Positions 24,060-35,242 of a stretch of 64,000 nucleotides of DNA are shown here, one piece after another; within the stretch, counting starts at the first letter, position 1, and each line of letters opens with the position of its first letter. Where the stretch lies: the NCBI RefSeq assembly GCF_008761635.1, contig NZ_CP044344.1, positions 2,542,001-2,606,000 on the forward strand, written 5' to 3'. Position numbers and translations under genes: made by a program. The DNA comes from Nocardioides cynanchi. GTDB lineage: Bacteria > Actinomycetota > Actinomycetes > Propionibacteriales > Nocardioidaceae. The notes below the pieces were generated by a model. It was not told the DNA's origin. It worked only from the letters and a program-made list of their open reading frames with translations, and did not search any database.

Positions 24060-24869
24060 GTGCACGGAGTCGTGACCACGACCGAGCAGCTCACGCCGGG
24101 CATGGTGCGGATCGTGCTCGGGGGCGGAGACCTCGATCGGCTGGTGATGCCCGAGGCCACCGACGCCTACCTCAACGCCGCCTTCCGGCCGGCCGGCGCG
24201 AGCTACGACGAGGTCTTCGATCCCCAAACCGTGCGCGAGAGCCATCCGCAGGACCCGCAGCCGGCCCGTCGGCGTTACACCGTGCGCGCCTGGGACCCGG
24301 TTGCCTGCCTCCTGACCGTCGACTTCGTGGTGCACGGCGATAGCGGCGTCGCCGGCCCGTGGGCGACCGCGGCCCGGCCCGGTGACGTCTTCGTCTTCAC
24401 CGGACCGAGCGGCGCCTACCGACCCCGGCCCGAGACCGACTGGCACCTGCTGCTCGGCGACGAGTCCGCGCTGCCCGCCATCGCCGCCTCGCTGGAGTCG
24501 CTGCCGCCGGAGGCCCGAGCCGTGGTCCGGGTCGTCTGCGACGGACCCGACCACGAGGTCCCCCTGCCGGACCGGCCCGGCATCGACGTCGGGTGGCTGC
24601 ACCGCAGCGGCGGCCCCGAGGACGCCGACCTGCTGGCCGACGCCGTTCGCGGCCTCGACTTCCTGCCGGGCCGGCCCTTCGGGTTCGTACACGGCGAGGC
24701 CGACGAGATCCGGGCGGTCCGCCACCACCTGCTGCACGACCGCGGCCTGACCCGGGCCGACCTCTCCTGCTCGCCGTACTGGCGCCGCACCATGACCGAC
24801 GAGGAGTGGCGCCGGGTCAAGCGCGACTTCGTCGCCGCCATGGAGGCCGAGGAGTCGCAGGGGTCCTAG
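24060..24869 (+). CDS. Siderophore-interacting protein (ferric-siderophore reductase, ViuB/SIP family)
   Basis: 269 residues. FAD-binding motif RRYTVR (about 71-76) in the N-terminal barrel, then the SIP domain with LLGDESALPAIAASLESLP and the C-terminal SPYWRRTMTDEEWRRVKRD block. These cytoplasmic flavoproteins reduce Fe(III)-siderophores to release iron, using NAD(P)H or ferredoxin. GTG start follows a strong GGAGGAGG. The stop codon TAG shares bases with the stop of the convergent MFS gene (CTAG at 24866-24869). No siderophore synthesis or uptake gene lies nearby. Confidence 0.88.
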   Translation: MHGVVTTTEQLTPGMVRIVLGGGDLDRLVMPEATDAYLNAAFRPAGASYDEVFDPQTVRESHPQDPQPARRRYTVRAWDPVACLLTVDFVVHGDSGVAGPWATAARPGDVFVFTGPSGAYRPRPETDWHLLLGDESALPAIAASLESLPPEARAVVRVVCDGPDHEVPLPDRPGIDVGWLHRSGGPEDADLLADAVRGLDFLPGRPFGFVHGEADEIRAVRHHLLHDRGLTRADLSCSPYWRRTMTDEEWRRVKRDFVAAMEAEESQGS

Positions 24870-26218
24870 ACACCCTCGCGCTCGTGGAAGCCCAGGTGGG
24901 CGAAGGCCTCGCCGCGCTTCATCGACTCGACGACGCCGGGGTGCACGCGGTGCAGGTGGTCGATCGCCTTGCGTCGGTAGCGCAGGATCTGGACGGCGCC
25001 GAAGCCCCAGAAGACGAACTGCACCGACATCGCGACCCGGAAGTCCCCCAGGTCGTACGACGCGGCGCCGCCACCGCCGCTGTGCCAGTCGAGCAGCACC
25101 CCGATCAGCCCCATCGTCAGCAGGCTGGCCGAGAACCCGCCGACGTTGACGAAGCCGTTCGCCCGCCCCGACGCCTCCACCGGGATGAAGGTCCGGGCCA
25201 GGTCGAAGCCGACCATCGAGGCGGGGCCGCCGGTGGCCATCAGGCACACCAGCACGACCAGCATCCACAGCGGGGCGGGCGACGAGCGCAGCAGCACGAC
25301 CGCCCACCCCGTCGCCATCGCCGCGACGATGCCGAGCACGAACCACGAGCGGTAGAACGGGAAGCGCGCGACCAGCGAGCCGAGCACCAGCCCGCTGACG
25401 ATCACCCAGCCGGTCATCACGATCAGCAGGGCGCTCGCGGTGCCTTCGGACAGCCCCTCGCCCCGCACCAGGAACGGGAACCCCCACAGCAGCGAGAAGA
25501 CCGTGGCCGAGAACTGCGACGTGAAGTGCGACCACATCCCCAGCCGGGTGCCGGGGTTGCCCCAGACCAGGCGCAGCGTCCGGGCCACGGCCCGCATCTT
25601 GATCTTCGCCACGCCCTCGCGACGGTACGGCGAGTCCTTGACCAGCAGCGCGACGGCCACCATCAGCGGGACCCCGAGGGCCGAGGCCAGGGCGAAGGTG
25701 TGGGTCCACCCGAGGTTCCGCAACGCGATGGACAGCGGGGCGGCCGCGACGATGGCGCCGACCTGGCCCACCTGCCCGGTGAGCTGGGTGATCAGCGGAG
25801 CCTGGCGCACCAGGAACCAGAGCGTCACCAGCCGGATCACGCTGACGAACACCGTCGCGTCGCCCGCACCCAGCACCGCCCGGGCCGCCACCGCCACCGG
25901 GAACGACGTGGCGAACGCGAAGGTCAGCTGGCCGACCGTCATCAGGGCCAGCCCCGACAGCAGGAGCACCCGGGAGCCGTAGCGGTCCAGCAGCACCCCG
26001 ATCGGGATCTGCAGGCCGGCGTAGACGACCAGCTGGAGGACGGTGAAGAAGGACAGCTGGGTCGCGGTGATCCCGAACCGGTCCTGGGCGAGCAGCCCCG
26101 CGACTCCCAGCGAGCTGCGGTTGAACACCGCGAGCACGTAGACCGAGAGGGCGACCCCCCAGATCAGCCACGCCCGGCGTCTGCCGATGTCGTGGATCAG
26201 CTCGCTCACGGACCGCAT
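24866..26218 (-). CDS. MFS transporter
   Basis: 450-residue protein with 12 predicted membrane helices between about 18 and 420. The loop 2-3 motif is GVLLDRYGSRVLLLSG (MFS motif A-like, G-x-x-x-D-R-x-G-x-R). The N-terminal half resembles nitrate/sugar-phosphate/ACS-type symporters; substrate unknown. ATG 26218 gives a short N-terminal tail before the first helix; longer in-frame extensions are Arg/Pro-rich and were rejected. It diverges from the LuxR-type regulator across 59 nt, so that regulator might control it. Confidence 0.85.
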   Translation of the reverse strand: MRSVSELIHDIGRRRAWLIWGVALSVYVLAVFNRSSLGVAGLLAQDRFGITATQLSFFTVLQLVVYAGLQIPIGVLLDRYGSRVLLLSGLALMTVGQLTFAFATSFPVAVAARAVLGAGDATVFVSVIRLVTLWFLVRQAPLITQLTGQVGQVGAIVAAAPLSIALRNLGWTHTFALASALGVPLMVAVALLVKDSPYRREGVAKIKMRAVARTLRLVWGNPGTRLGMWSHFTSQFSATVFSLLWGFPFLVRGEGLSEGTASALLIVMTGWVIVSGLVLGSLVARFPFYRSWFVLGIVAAMATGWAVVLLRSSPAPLWMLVVLVCLMATGGPASMVGFDLARTFIPVEASGRANGFVNVGGFSASLLTMGLIGVLLDWHSGGGGAASYDLGDFRVAMSVQFVFWGFGAVQILRYRRKAIDHLHRVHPGVVESMKRGEAFAHLGFHEREGV

Positions 26219-26277
26219 CGTCTCGCATCCGCGCCGGACCACTGTCCCCCGGGGCCCGGTCGCGGGAGGATGCGTGC

Positions 26278-28893
26278 GTGGTCGACACGTTGCCCCGCCC
26301 GGACCCCCTGGCGGCGGTGGGCGAGGCCCTGGAGAGCGCATCGGCCGGGGCGGGTCGCCTGGTGCTGCTGGCCGGCGAGGCCGGCTCCGGCAAGTCGACC
26401 CTGATCCGGCAGTTCGCCGACACGGCGGCCAGGCGGCACGAGGTGCTGGTCGGCTACTGCGAGCCACTGAGCACGCCGCGTCCGGGCGGCCCGCTCCTCG
26501 ACCTCGCGCCCAGGCTGGGCGGCGAGCTGGCCCATCTGCTGCGCGAGGGCCGGCGCGACCACCTGCTCGACGCGGCACTCGCTGCGATGACCGCGGGCGA
26601 CGCGACCCGGGTCGTCGTCTTCGAGGACATCCACTGGGCCGACGCCCTGACCCTGGACCTCCTCGGCTTCCTCGCGCGACGCATCGACGGGCACCGGCTG
26701 CTGGTGCTGGCCAGCTACCGCGACGACGAGGTCGACCCCCAGCACGCGACCCGGGCCTGGCTCGGCGACGTCACGGCGTACCCCGGCGTGCGCCACGTGT
26801 CCGTCCCGGCGCTCACCGTCGGCGAGGTGACCCGCCTGGCGGAGGGCTCCGGGCTCGACCCGGCCTCGCTGATGGCCCAGACCGACGGCAACGCCTTCTT
26901 CGTCTCCGAGATGATCGCTGCCGGTACGCCGCTCCCGGGACGTGTGCGGGACGCGGTGATCGCCCGCCTCCAGCGGCTCCCCGAGCCGGCCAGGAGGGCA
27001 CTGGCGGCGGCCGCGGTCCTCGGCCCGCGGGCCGAGCCGCAGACGCTCCTCGCGATGCCGGAGGTCCGCGCGACCTCCTTGGACGAGTGCGTGAGCGGTG
27101 GCTTCCTGCGGTTCGACCCGCCCGCCTTCGAGTTCCGGCACGAGATCGTGCGCGAGGCCGTGCTGGCCTCGCTCGGGCCGGCCGCGCTGCGCTCCCTGCA
27201 CGCGGCCGCGCTCTCCCTCCTGGCCGCCCGGGCCGAGCCGGACCTGCTGCCCCGACTGGCCGAGCATGCCGAGCGCTGCGGTGACCGGGCGGCCGTGCTC
27301 CGCTTCGCGCCGGAAGCCGCCGAGCACGCCTCCCGGCTCGGGGCCCACCGCGAGGCCGCCGGGCAGCTCGCCCGCGCCGTCGCCGCTGCCGACCTCGAGC
27401 CGGCCGCCCGGCGTGCGGACCTGCTGGAGCGGTGGGCCACCGAGCTCTGGCTGACCGGTCGGCACCAGGCAGCGGTGGCGCCCCGCACCGAGGCCCTCGA
27501 GCTCCGTCGGTCCCTCGGTGACCCGGCGGGGATCGCGTCGGGGCTGACCATGTTCGCCCGGCTCTACCTGGACCTGGCCCGTCCTGCGGAAGCGGCGGCG
27601 GCCGCCGACGAGGCGGTCCGGGTGCTGGCCGACGGCCCGCAGGACGCGGCGTACGGACGCGCCATCGCCGCCCTCGCCGGGCTCGAGCTGGTGATGGCCC
27701 GCTACCCGACGGCGATCGAGTACGCCGAGCTGGCGCTGCGGGTCGCCGACGAGGTGGACAGCACGTGGATCCGGAGCCACGCCCTCGGCACCCTCGCCTA
27801 CGCCCGGATGGCCGAGGGCGATCTCGACGCCCTCCCCCTCGCCGAGCAGGGCCTCCAGCTGGCCGTGTCCAACGGACTGCACGACCTCGCCGGCCGTGCC
27901 TACCAGAACCTCTCCTGCCTCGGCGTGGACTACGGGCTCCCCGAGCTCGCGGAACGCTTCCAGCCGGACGGCCTGGCCTACTGCCGAGCCCACGACCTGG
28001 AGGGCAACGGGATCTGCCTGGAGTCCGACCGGCTGCTCTACCTGATCGACGCGGGCGAGTGGGAGGCCGCCGCCAGCGACGCGCCGGCACTGCTGGCCCT
28101 GGTGGACCCCTCGCCGATCCTGCGGTTCGTGGCCCTGGTCCCGACCGTGCGCCTGCTGATCCGCACGGGGCAGCCGCACGCCGACCTGCTCGCCGAGGCG
28201 ACCCGGATCGCCGCCACGCTGTCCGACCCGCCCCGGCTCACCCAGGCCCTGGCGGCACGTGCGGAGTCCGCCTGGCTGTCCGGGACCCTGTCCGCGATGC
28301 GCGCCGACCTCGAGCGGGCCCTCGACGATGCGGTCGCGACCGGTGACCGGTGGATCGTCGCCGAGGTCGCCTACTGGTTGCACCGCCTGGACCCCGACCG
28401 GCCGTTGCCGGAGCAGATGGACGGCGCCTGGGCGGTGGAGCTGCTCCGGCCGCCCCGCGAGGCCGCCGAGACGTGGCGCCGGTTGCGACGCCCGTACGCC
28501 GCAGCCGTCGCCCTGCTGGCCGGCGACGAGGCCGATCTGCGTGAGGCACTCTCGGTGCTGACCGAGCTCGGCGCCGTACCAGCCGCCCGCATCGCCCGGG
28601 CCCGCCTGCGTGAGCTGGGGGCGACCGGGGTCGAGCGGGGCCCGCGGCCGGCCACCGCGGCGAACCCCTGGGGGCTGACCGCGCGGGAGGACGAGGTGTG
28701 GGGGCTCCTGGCCCAGGGACTCACGAACGCCGAGATCGCGGGACGCCTCGTACTCTCCGAACGGACCGTCCACCACCACGTCTCGTCGGTGCTCGGCAAG
28801 CTGGGCGTCCGCACCCGGACCGAGGCCGCGGCGCTCGCGGCGCAAGCTGGGCAGCACCAGCTCCAACCTGGGCAGCAGATGCCGATCCGCTGA
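26278..28893 (+). CDS. LuxR family regulator with N-terminal AAA ATPase (LAL type)
   Basis: Large regulator of 871 residues: Walker A GEAGSGKST (33-41), Walker B VVVFEDIHWAD (about 118-128) of the STAND/AAA_16 group, a long alpha-helical TPR-like region (about 300-780) and a C-terminal LuxR helix-turn-helix at about 798-857 (LTAREDEVWGLLAQGLTNAEIAGRL, described by its positions). Such MalT-like activators use ATP and an inducer to oligomerise on DNA. GTG start. Two in-frame neighbours suggest targets: the divergent MFS gene and the small DUF4242 gene 71 nt downstream. Confidence 0.88.
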   Translation: MVDTLPRPDPLAAVGEALESASAGAGRLVLLAGEAGSGKSTLIRQFADTAARRHEVLVGYCEPLSTPRPGGPLLDLAPRLGGELAHLLREGRRDHLLDAALAAMTAGDATRVVVFEDIHWADALTLDLLGFLARRIDGHRLLVLASYRDDEVDPQHATRAWLGDVTAYPGVRHVSVPALTVGEVTRLAEGSGLDPASLMAQTDGNAFFVSEMIAAGTPLPGRVRDAVIARLQRLPEPARRALAAAAVLGPRAEPQTLLAMPEVRATSLDECVSGGFLRFDPPAFEFRHEIVREAVLASLGPAALRSLHAAALSLLAARAEPDLLPRLAEHAERCGDRAAVLRFAPEAAEHASRLGAHREAAGQLARAVAAADLEPAARRADLLERWATELWLTGRHQAAVAPRTEALELRRSLGDPAGIASGLTMFARLYLDLARPAEAAAAADEAVRVLADGPQDAAYGRAIAALAGLELVMARYPTAIEYAELALRVADEVDSTWIRSHALGTLAYARMAEGDLDALPLAEQGLQLAVSNGLHDLAGRAYQNLSCLGVDYGLPELAERFQPDGLAYCRAHDLEGNGICLESDRLLYLIDAGEWEAAASDAPALLALVDPSPILRFVALVPTVRLLIRTGQPHADLLAEATRIAATLSDPPRLTQALAARAESAWLSGTLSAMRADLERALDDAVATGDRWIVAEVAYWLHRLDPDRPLPEQMDGAWAVELLRPPREAAETWRRLRRPYAAAVALLAGDEADLREALSVLTELGAVPAARIARARLRELGATGVERGPRPATAANPWGLTAREDEVWGLLAQGLTNAEIAGRLVLSERTVHHHVSSVLGKLGVRTRTEAAALAAQAGQHQLQPGQQMPIR

Positions 28894-28964
28894 CCTGCGC
28901 TGCTTCGTAGGTTCGACCCACCGGTCCGCACGGGGCCGGATCGGACCACGAACGGAGCACGACG

Positions 28965-29237
28965 ATGGCGCGATTCATGGTGGAGCGGACCTTCCCTGAC
29001 GGCTTGCACATCCCGGTCGACGCAGACGGCGCCGAGGCCTGCCTCGGCGTCGTGAACCGCAACGCCGAGGTGGGGGTGACCTGGGTGCACTCCTACGTCA
29101 ACGAGGACAAGACCAGGACCTTCTGCCTGTACGACGGCCCGGACGTGGAGTCCATCCAGCGCGCGGCCGAGCGCAACGGGCTCCCGGTCGACAGCGTGAC
29201 CCGGGTCAGCGTGCTGGACCCGTACTTCTACCGGTGA
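28965..29237 (+). CDS. DUF4242 small protein (SCO4226 nickel-binding-like)
   Basis: 90-residue protein beginning MARFMVERTFPDG and containing VTWVHSYVNEDKTRTFCLYDGP and a C-terminal VDSVTRVSVLDPYFY. This matches the DUF4242 family of ferredoxin-like-fold dimers, one of which (SCO4226 of Streptomyces coelicolor) binds nickel through histidines; here His15 and His42 are candidates. RBS GGAG precedes the ATG. Members often sit next to LuxR-type ATPase regulators, as here. Function unknown. Confidence 0.8.
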   Translation: MARFMVERTFPDGLHIPVDADGAEACLGVVNRNAEVGVTWVHSYVNEDKTRTFCLYDGPDVESIQRAAERNGLPVDSVTRVSVLDPYFYR

Positions 29238-29249
29238 CCGACGGCTGCC

Positions 29250-30971
<1,722 letters not shown>

Positions 30972-31012
30972 CTAGACCCTCAAGGGTGGGGGTGGTTGCG
31001 AGCGGCGCGGAC

Positions 31013-32392
31013 TCAGCCCAGCCGGACCCGCTCGCCGTACCGTGGCACCACGGCGTTCCAGTGCAGCTTCTCGCAGATCCGGGCCGCCAAGGCGGCCGAC
31101 GACGCGGGCTCGCCGTGTACGACGTACACGCTCTGCGGTGCGCGCGGAGCGCGACCCAGCCAGGCGACGAGCTCCGAGGAGTCGGCATGCACCGAGAAGT
31201 CGGCGACCTGCACGACCTCGGCCCGGACCGGTACGTAGCGCCCGTGCATCTTGAGCTGCCGGGCGCCCTCGAGCAGCTGGCGGCCGCGGGTCCCCTCGGC
31301 CTGGTAGCCGGTGAGGATCACGGTGTTGCGCTGGTCGGGGAGCTGGTGTCGTAGATGGTGCACGACCCGCCCGCCCGTTGCCATCCCGGAGGCGGAGATC
31401 ACGATGCTCGGGTACGACGGCTTGTTCAGAGCGATCGACTCGTCGGCGTCCCGGACCCGGTGCACCATCGGCAGGTCGAACAGGTCCGCACCGTGCGCCT
31501 CTGCGCGCAGGTGCCCGCCGCCGGCCCGAGTGGCGTGCCGGTAGACGTCGAGCGCGGCCAGCGCCATCGGGCTGTCGACGTACACCGGCAGGTCCGGGAT
31601 CCGGCCGGCCCGGCGCAGCCGCTCGAGCTCGAGCAGGACCAGCTCGGTCCGGTCGACGGCGAAGGCGGGGATCAGCACGCTCCCCCCGCGCTGCGCGGTC
31701 CGGCGTACCGCATCGGCCAGCACGTCGTCGTCGGGCGCGGGGTGGTCGCGACCGCCGTAGGTCGACTCCACCACGACCACGTCGGAGTCCGGAGGATCGG
31801 CCGGGGGCAGCAGGAGCGGGTGGTGCGGCCGGCCCAGGTCTCCGCTGAACAGCACCCGGGTCCCGTCGACCTCGATCGTTGCTGTCGACGAGCCCAGGAT
31901 GTGACCGGCCGGGTGCAGGGTCACGGCCAGGCCGCGCGCCAGGACCCGACGCTCGAGGTAGTCCGCGGGCACCAGCAACGGCAGGGTCCGCTCGACGTCG
32001 GTCCGGTCGTAGAGCGGCAGCGCCGGCCGGTGCTTGGAGAACCCTTCCTGGTTGGCGTACCTCGCGTCCTCCTCCTGGAGGTGGGCGCTGTCACGCAGCA
32101 CGATCGCCACCAGCTCCGCGGTCTGGGGGTGGCACACGATCGGCCCGGCGAACCCGTCCTTCACCAGCTTGGGGAGGTAGCCCGAGTGGTCGAGATGGGC
32201 GTGGGTGACCACCACGGCGTCGAGACTCGCCGGGTCGAAGTCAACGGGCGTCCAGTTGCGGCGCCGGAGCTCGGCGACCCCCTGGTAGAGACCGGCGTCG
32301 ACCAGGACGCGTCCCAGTGCCCCCTCCACGAGGAACCGGCTGCCGGTCACGGTGCCGGTGGCGCCGAGGAAGGTCAGGGTGGGGCTGGTCAT
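31013..32392 (-). CDS. MBL-fold beta-CASP ribonuclease (CPSF/YSH1-like)
   Basis: 459 residues. Metallo-beta-lactamase motifs: THAHLDHSG (about 63-71), later HPAGHILGSS and SGDLG. The beta-CASP insert has AFAVDRTE, VYVDSPMA and ISASGMATGGRV, and the C-terminal RMMBL-like end has FSVHADSSEL and YVVHGEP. Enzymes of this kind are RNA endo/exonucleases. It is probably co-transcribed with the universal stress protein gene 10 nt upstream, and with the sensor kinase 50 nt downstream, hinting at stress-linked RNA processing. Confidence 0.9.
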   Translation of the reverse strand: MTSPTLTFLGATGTVTGSRFLVEGALGRVLVDAGLYQGVAELRRRNWTPVDFDPASLDAVVVTHAHLDHSGYLPKLVKDGFAGPIVCHPQTAELVAIVLRDSAHLQEEDARYANQEGFSKHRPALPLYDRTDVERTLPLLVPADYLERRVLARGLAVTLHPAGHILGSSTATIEVDGTRVLFSGDLGRPHHPLLLPPADPPDSDVVVVESTYGGRDHPAPDDDVLADAVRRTAQRGGSVLIPAFAVDRTELVLLELERLRRAGRIPDLPVYVDSPMALAALDVYRHATRAGGGHLRAEAHGADLFDLPMVHRVRDADESIALNKPSYPSIVISASGMATGGRVVHHLRHQLPDQRNTVILTGYQAEGTRGRQLLEGARQLKMHGRYVPVRAEVVQVADFSVHADSSELVAWLGRAPRAPQSVYVVHGEPASSAALAARICEKLHWNAVVPRYGERVRLG

Positions 32393-32402
32393 CGGGCGCC
32401 TC

Positions 32403-32903
32403 CTAGCTGGCAGCCGCCTCCGCGTGGGCCTCCCGGGGCTCGGGAACCACGACGACGGGCGCGCTGGAGTGCCGCAGGCAGTACTCGCCGACCGAGCCCA
32501 GCACCTTCCGACTGGCCGAGCTCATCCGGCCGCTTCCGACCACGACCATCGCCGCACCGGCGGACCGGGCGGCGAGCACCCGGCCGGGGTGGTCGTGGAC
32601 GACGACGTGCGTGACCGGCGGCCGCGGAAGGCCACGGGCCAGTGCCGCCGAGAGCTCCAGGTCCTGCAGGGCCAGAGCCAGCGCCCGCCCGGCGTCGACC
32701 GGGCTGGTGGCCCCGGGACCCGCCTGGCGGGGGTTGGCCAGCCAGCCGGTGACCAGCTCGACGCCGAGGCCGCGCGAGTGGCCCTCGGAGAGGGCGAAGT
32801 CCAGCGCGGCGGCGCTGCCCTGGCTGCCGTCGACACCGACGACGATCACCGGGGGATCGTCGGCAGAGCGCCCGCGGCTGCCCGGCGATGCGGAAGGGGT
32901 CAT
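32403..32903 (-). CDS. Universal stress protein (UspA family)
   Basis: 166 residues. Begins its fold with PPVIVVGVDGSQGSAAALDFAL (strand 1 and first helix) and ends with VVVGSGRMSSASRKVLGSVGEYCLRHSSAPVVVVP, containing the ATP-binding G-x2-G-x9-G-S/T pattern. Single Usp domain. ATG 32903 was chosen as the last start before the domain; no clear RBS. In the actinobacterial dormancy response such proteins are often under DevRS control; the DevS-like kinase gene nearby fits this, as inference. Confidence 0.87.
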   Translation of the reverse strand: MTPSASPGSRGRSADDPPVIVVGVDGSQGSAAALDFALSEGHSRGLGVELVTGWLANPRQAGPGATSPVDAGRALALALQDLELSAALARGLPRPPVTHVVVHDHPGRVLAARSAGAAMVVVGSGRMSSASRKVLGSVGEYCLRHSSAPVVVVPEPREAHAEAAAS

Positions 32904-33010
32904 GCATCGAGGATGGCCGCTGGATCGCGGGCCTCCCACCGGCCTTCGCCCCGGAGCCTCGGGACGTTCGGCACTGGAGACGCGCACGCTGCCCGGGTGA
33001 CCGTGAAGCG

Positions 33011-33460
33011 GTGAGGACCACTGACCGGCGCAGCATCTGGTACGACGTGGGCTGGCCACTCCTGGCCGGCCTGGTCGGGGCGCTCGGGCTGATCCTGGCC
33101 TACCTGGGGATCGGCCTGGTCGGCACCGTCGTGGCGTTCGCCCTGATGGAGCTGACCGTGGCGCCGACCGCGTGGAGCCTGATGACCGAGGCGGGCCGCC
33201 CCGGCCGCCCGGCGATCCTGGAGGTGGCTCCGGCGTGCGCCCTGGTCACCGTGGTGGCGATCGGCCTGGTCGACGGGCTGGAGCTGTGGGCGCTCCCGCT
33301 GATGGCCCTCGTGGCCCTGACCTCGCCGCTGCTCCTCGAGCAGCGCCGCCGGGCCTGGGTCCGCCGCTACGGCTCGGACCGCGCGGAGATGCGACGGGAG
33401 TTCGACGAGATCGTGGCCCACGGGTTCGGCAGCGACCGGACCGACCGCCCGGGGACCTGA
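33011..33460 (+). CDS. Small membrane protein of unknown function
   Basis: 149 residues from GTG 33011. Four hydrophobic stretches form two hairpins (about 10-45 and 62-104), followed by a charged C-terminal tail rich in Arg/Asp (RRRAWVRRYGSDRAEMRREF). No family recognised. The start is uncertain: upstream codons remain open to 32888 but overlap the divergent usp start. It faces the tRNA-Tyr gene. Confidence 0.6.
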   Translation: MRTTDRRSIWYDVGWPLLAGLVGALGLILAYLGIGLVGTVVAFALMELTVAPTAWSLMTEAGRPGRPAILEVAPACALVTVVAIGLVDGLELWALPLMALVALTSPLLLEQRRRAWVRRYGSDRAEMRREFDEIVAHGFGSDRTDRPGT

Positions 33461-33545
33461 GGCCCCGCTAGCAGGATCGTGCGGTCGGGCGGGCAGCGGC
33501 GACGCTGCCGCTCGTGGAGCCACGACGACGTACCTCCGAGACCCA

Positions 33546-33585
33546 AGAGGCCTCTCGCCCCCATGGTGGTGGGCGAGAGGCCTCT
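33546..33585 (-). terminator. Strong hairpin 3' of tRNA-Tyr
   Basis: Perfect 15-bp stem (33546-33560 with 33571-33585, arm AGAGGCCTCTCGCCC) and 10-nt loop, directly after the 3' end of the tRNA gene and also downstream of the convergent membrane-protein gene, so it may serve both. Confidence 0.75.
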
Positions 33586-33586
33586 G

Positions 33587-33667
33587 TGGCAGGTGAAGGA
33601 TTCGAACCTTCGAAGCTTTCGCGACGGATTTACAGTCCGTTCCCATTGGCCGCTCGGGCAACCTGCC
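33587..33667 (-). tRNA. tRNA-Tyr (anticodon GTA)
   Basis: Cloverleaf with acceptor stem GGCAGGT/ACCTGCC (33667-33661 with 33594-33588), D-arm CCGAGCGGCC, anticodon loop CTGTAAA giving anticodon GTA, a long variable arm as expected for a bacterial class II tRNA-Tyr, and T-arm GGTTCGAATCC. The 3' CCA is not encoded. No second tRNA is nearby. Confidence 0.95.
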
Positions 33668-33760
33668 GTGCCGTCGGGCACCCGCGTTTGGCCGGGCGAC
33701 AGCAAGTCGGAAGAATAGCAAGGCAGCACCGGAGACCCGAAACCGCCAGGAGGCAGCAAG

Positions 33761-34252
33761 ATGGCCGACAGCTCGTTCGACATCGTCAGCAAGATCGATC
33801 GCCAGGAGGTCGACAACGCGCTGGGCCAGGCAGCACGCGAGGTGGCGACCCGCTTCGACTTCAAGGGCACCGGCGCCAGCATCGAGTGGCAGGGCGAGCA
33901 CGCGATCGAGATCAGTGCCTCGGCCGACGACCGGGCCACGGCCGTCCTCGACGTCTTCAAGGACAAGCTGGTCAAGCGGCAGCAGAGCCTGAAGATCCTC
34001 GACGCGGGCGAGCCGCGGCAGTCCGGACAGGTGTCCAAGATCTCGATCACTCTCAAGGAGGGCATCACCTCGGAGGATGCCAAGAAGATCTCCAAGCTGA
34101 TCCGCGACGAGGGCCCCAAGGGGGTCAAGGCGCAGATCCAGGGTGACGAGCTCCGGGTGTCGAGCAAGAAGCGGGACGACCTCCAGGCGGTGCAGGCCCT
34201 GGTCAAGGGCCAGGACTACGACTTCGCGGTGCAGTTCACCAACTACCGCTGA
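33761..34252 (+). CDS. yajQ: YajQ family nucleotide-binding protein
   Basis: 163 residues, the family's usual length, from [20 protein letters not shown] to the end VQFTNYR. Two ferredoxin-like repeats with the family block [12 protein letters not shown] and [23 protein letters not shown]. Members bind cyclic di-GMP or other nucleotides and affect transcription in some bacteria; no definite role in actinomycetes. Strong RBS CCAGGAGG ahead of the ATG. It converges on the sortase-linked operon, with 27 nt between stops. Confidence 0.93.
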   Translation: MADSSFDIVSKIDRQEVDNALGQAAREVATRFDFKGTGASIEWQGEHAIEISASADDRATAVLDVFKDKLVKRQQSLKILDAGEPRQSGQVSKISITLKEGITSEDAKKISKLIRDEGPKGVKAQIQGDELRVSSKKRDDLQAVQALVKGQDYDFAVQFTNYR

Positions 34253-34279
34253 CCCGGCTGTGACCGGTCGTGCACCCGG

Positions 34280-35242
34280 TCAGGACAGGTCCAGCTGAGC
34301 CATCACCCGGTCGTCCGTGTGACCCCTGCCCAGGACCGCGCGCCACGCGCCGCCGGCCGGGCCGCCGCACGGACGCGGCAGTGCGTGGGGGCGGTCGGGC
34401 GAGCACGCCATGGCCAGCACCCGGCCACCCAGGACGGTGTAGCGGGCCCGGTCGACGGGTTGCTGGGGCGTGGCCACGTCCAGTGCGGTGAACCGGGCGA
34501 GGACCCGTCCTGCCACCGTCGAGCTCCTGTCGAGCGCTCCGTGCAGCAGGTAGCTGACGTAGATGTGCCGGCCGGCCGGGACGACGTAGGTCTGACCCGG
34601 CCCGTGGCCCGCGAGCGCCGGCGCTGTCGCCTGCTGACCGTCCGACGCGATGAGCAGGTCGCTCACCGTCACCGCTCCGGGGGCCAGTCCGGGCACGTGC
34701 GGGAGGCGGATCGTCAGCCGACTGACGTCACCCCCGGTGTGGACCCAGTGGGTGACGCGGAGGTCTTCGGGCGAGACCACCCTGCTGCGGACGTACGCCG
34801 TACCCATCGGAACCGGCACCGGTGCGGCGTAGCTGCGGAAGGAGACGGTGGCTCCCTGGTCCTGGGGCGAGGCCGCCAGATGAAACGCGAGCACGGCCAT
34901 GGCTGCGATCTCCAGCCCCACGACGACGAGGAGGATGAGGGTGGAGACGGAGAGGCGGCGCGGCGCCGCGCCGGTCCGGGTCGGCGTCGGGGGCGTGGCC
35001 ACCGGCTCCGAGACGAGCTCGAGGCTTCGCACCTCTGCGACGTCCACCACGCCTGCCGAGGGCCCGTGACGCTGGGGGCGCTGGCCCACGCCGACGTACT
35101 GACCACTGATCCTGGGGCGGGGCTCCGGTCGGGGTGCGACCGGACGCGGCCGAGGCTGCGGCGTGCGCACCTGGGCACTGCTGATGCTTCTCGGTGTGGA
35201 CCGCTGGTTCCGGTTCCACTTGCCGTTGCGCTTCGTGCTCAT
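34280..35242 (-). CDS. Membrane-anchored surface protein of sortase operon, unknown function
   Basis: 320 residues. Basic, Pro/Arg-rich cytoplasmic N terminus (about 1-60, several PRPxP runs), one membrane helix (about 98-122, LILLVVVGLEIAAMAVLAF) and an extracytoplasmic domain with VSPEDLRVTHWVHTGGDVSRLTI and VPAGRHIYVSYLLHG. No family recognised. The start overlaps the sortase stop by 4 bp (ATGA), so it is made together with the sortase and is probably a partner or part of the surface structure. Confidence 0.7.
   Translation of the reverse strand: MSTKRNGKWNRNQRSTPRSISSAQVRTPQPRPRPVAPRPEPRPRISGQYVGVGQRPQRHGPSAGVVDVAEVRSLELVSEPVATPPTPTRTGAAPRRLSVSTLILLVVVGLEIAAMAVLAFHLAASPQDQGATVSFRSYAAPVPVPMGTAYVRSRVVSPEDLRVTHWVHTGGDVSRLTIRLPHVPGLAPGAVTVSDLLIASDGQQATAPALAGHGPGQTYVVPAGRHIYVSYLLHGALDRSSTVAGRVLARFTALDVATPQQPVDRARYTVLGGRVLAMACSPDRPHALPRPCGGPAGGAWRAVLGRGHTDDRVMAQLDLS

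Noticed and set aside
26206..28866. 886-codon open frame opposite the LuxR-type regulator
   Set aside because: Antisense shadow; the plus strand encodes intact Walker and LuxR motifs.
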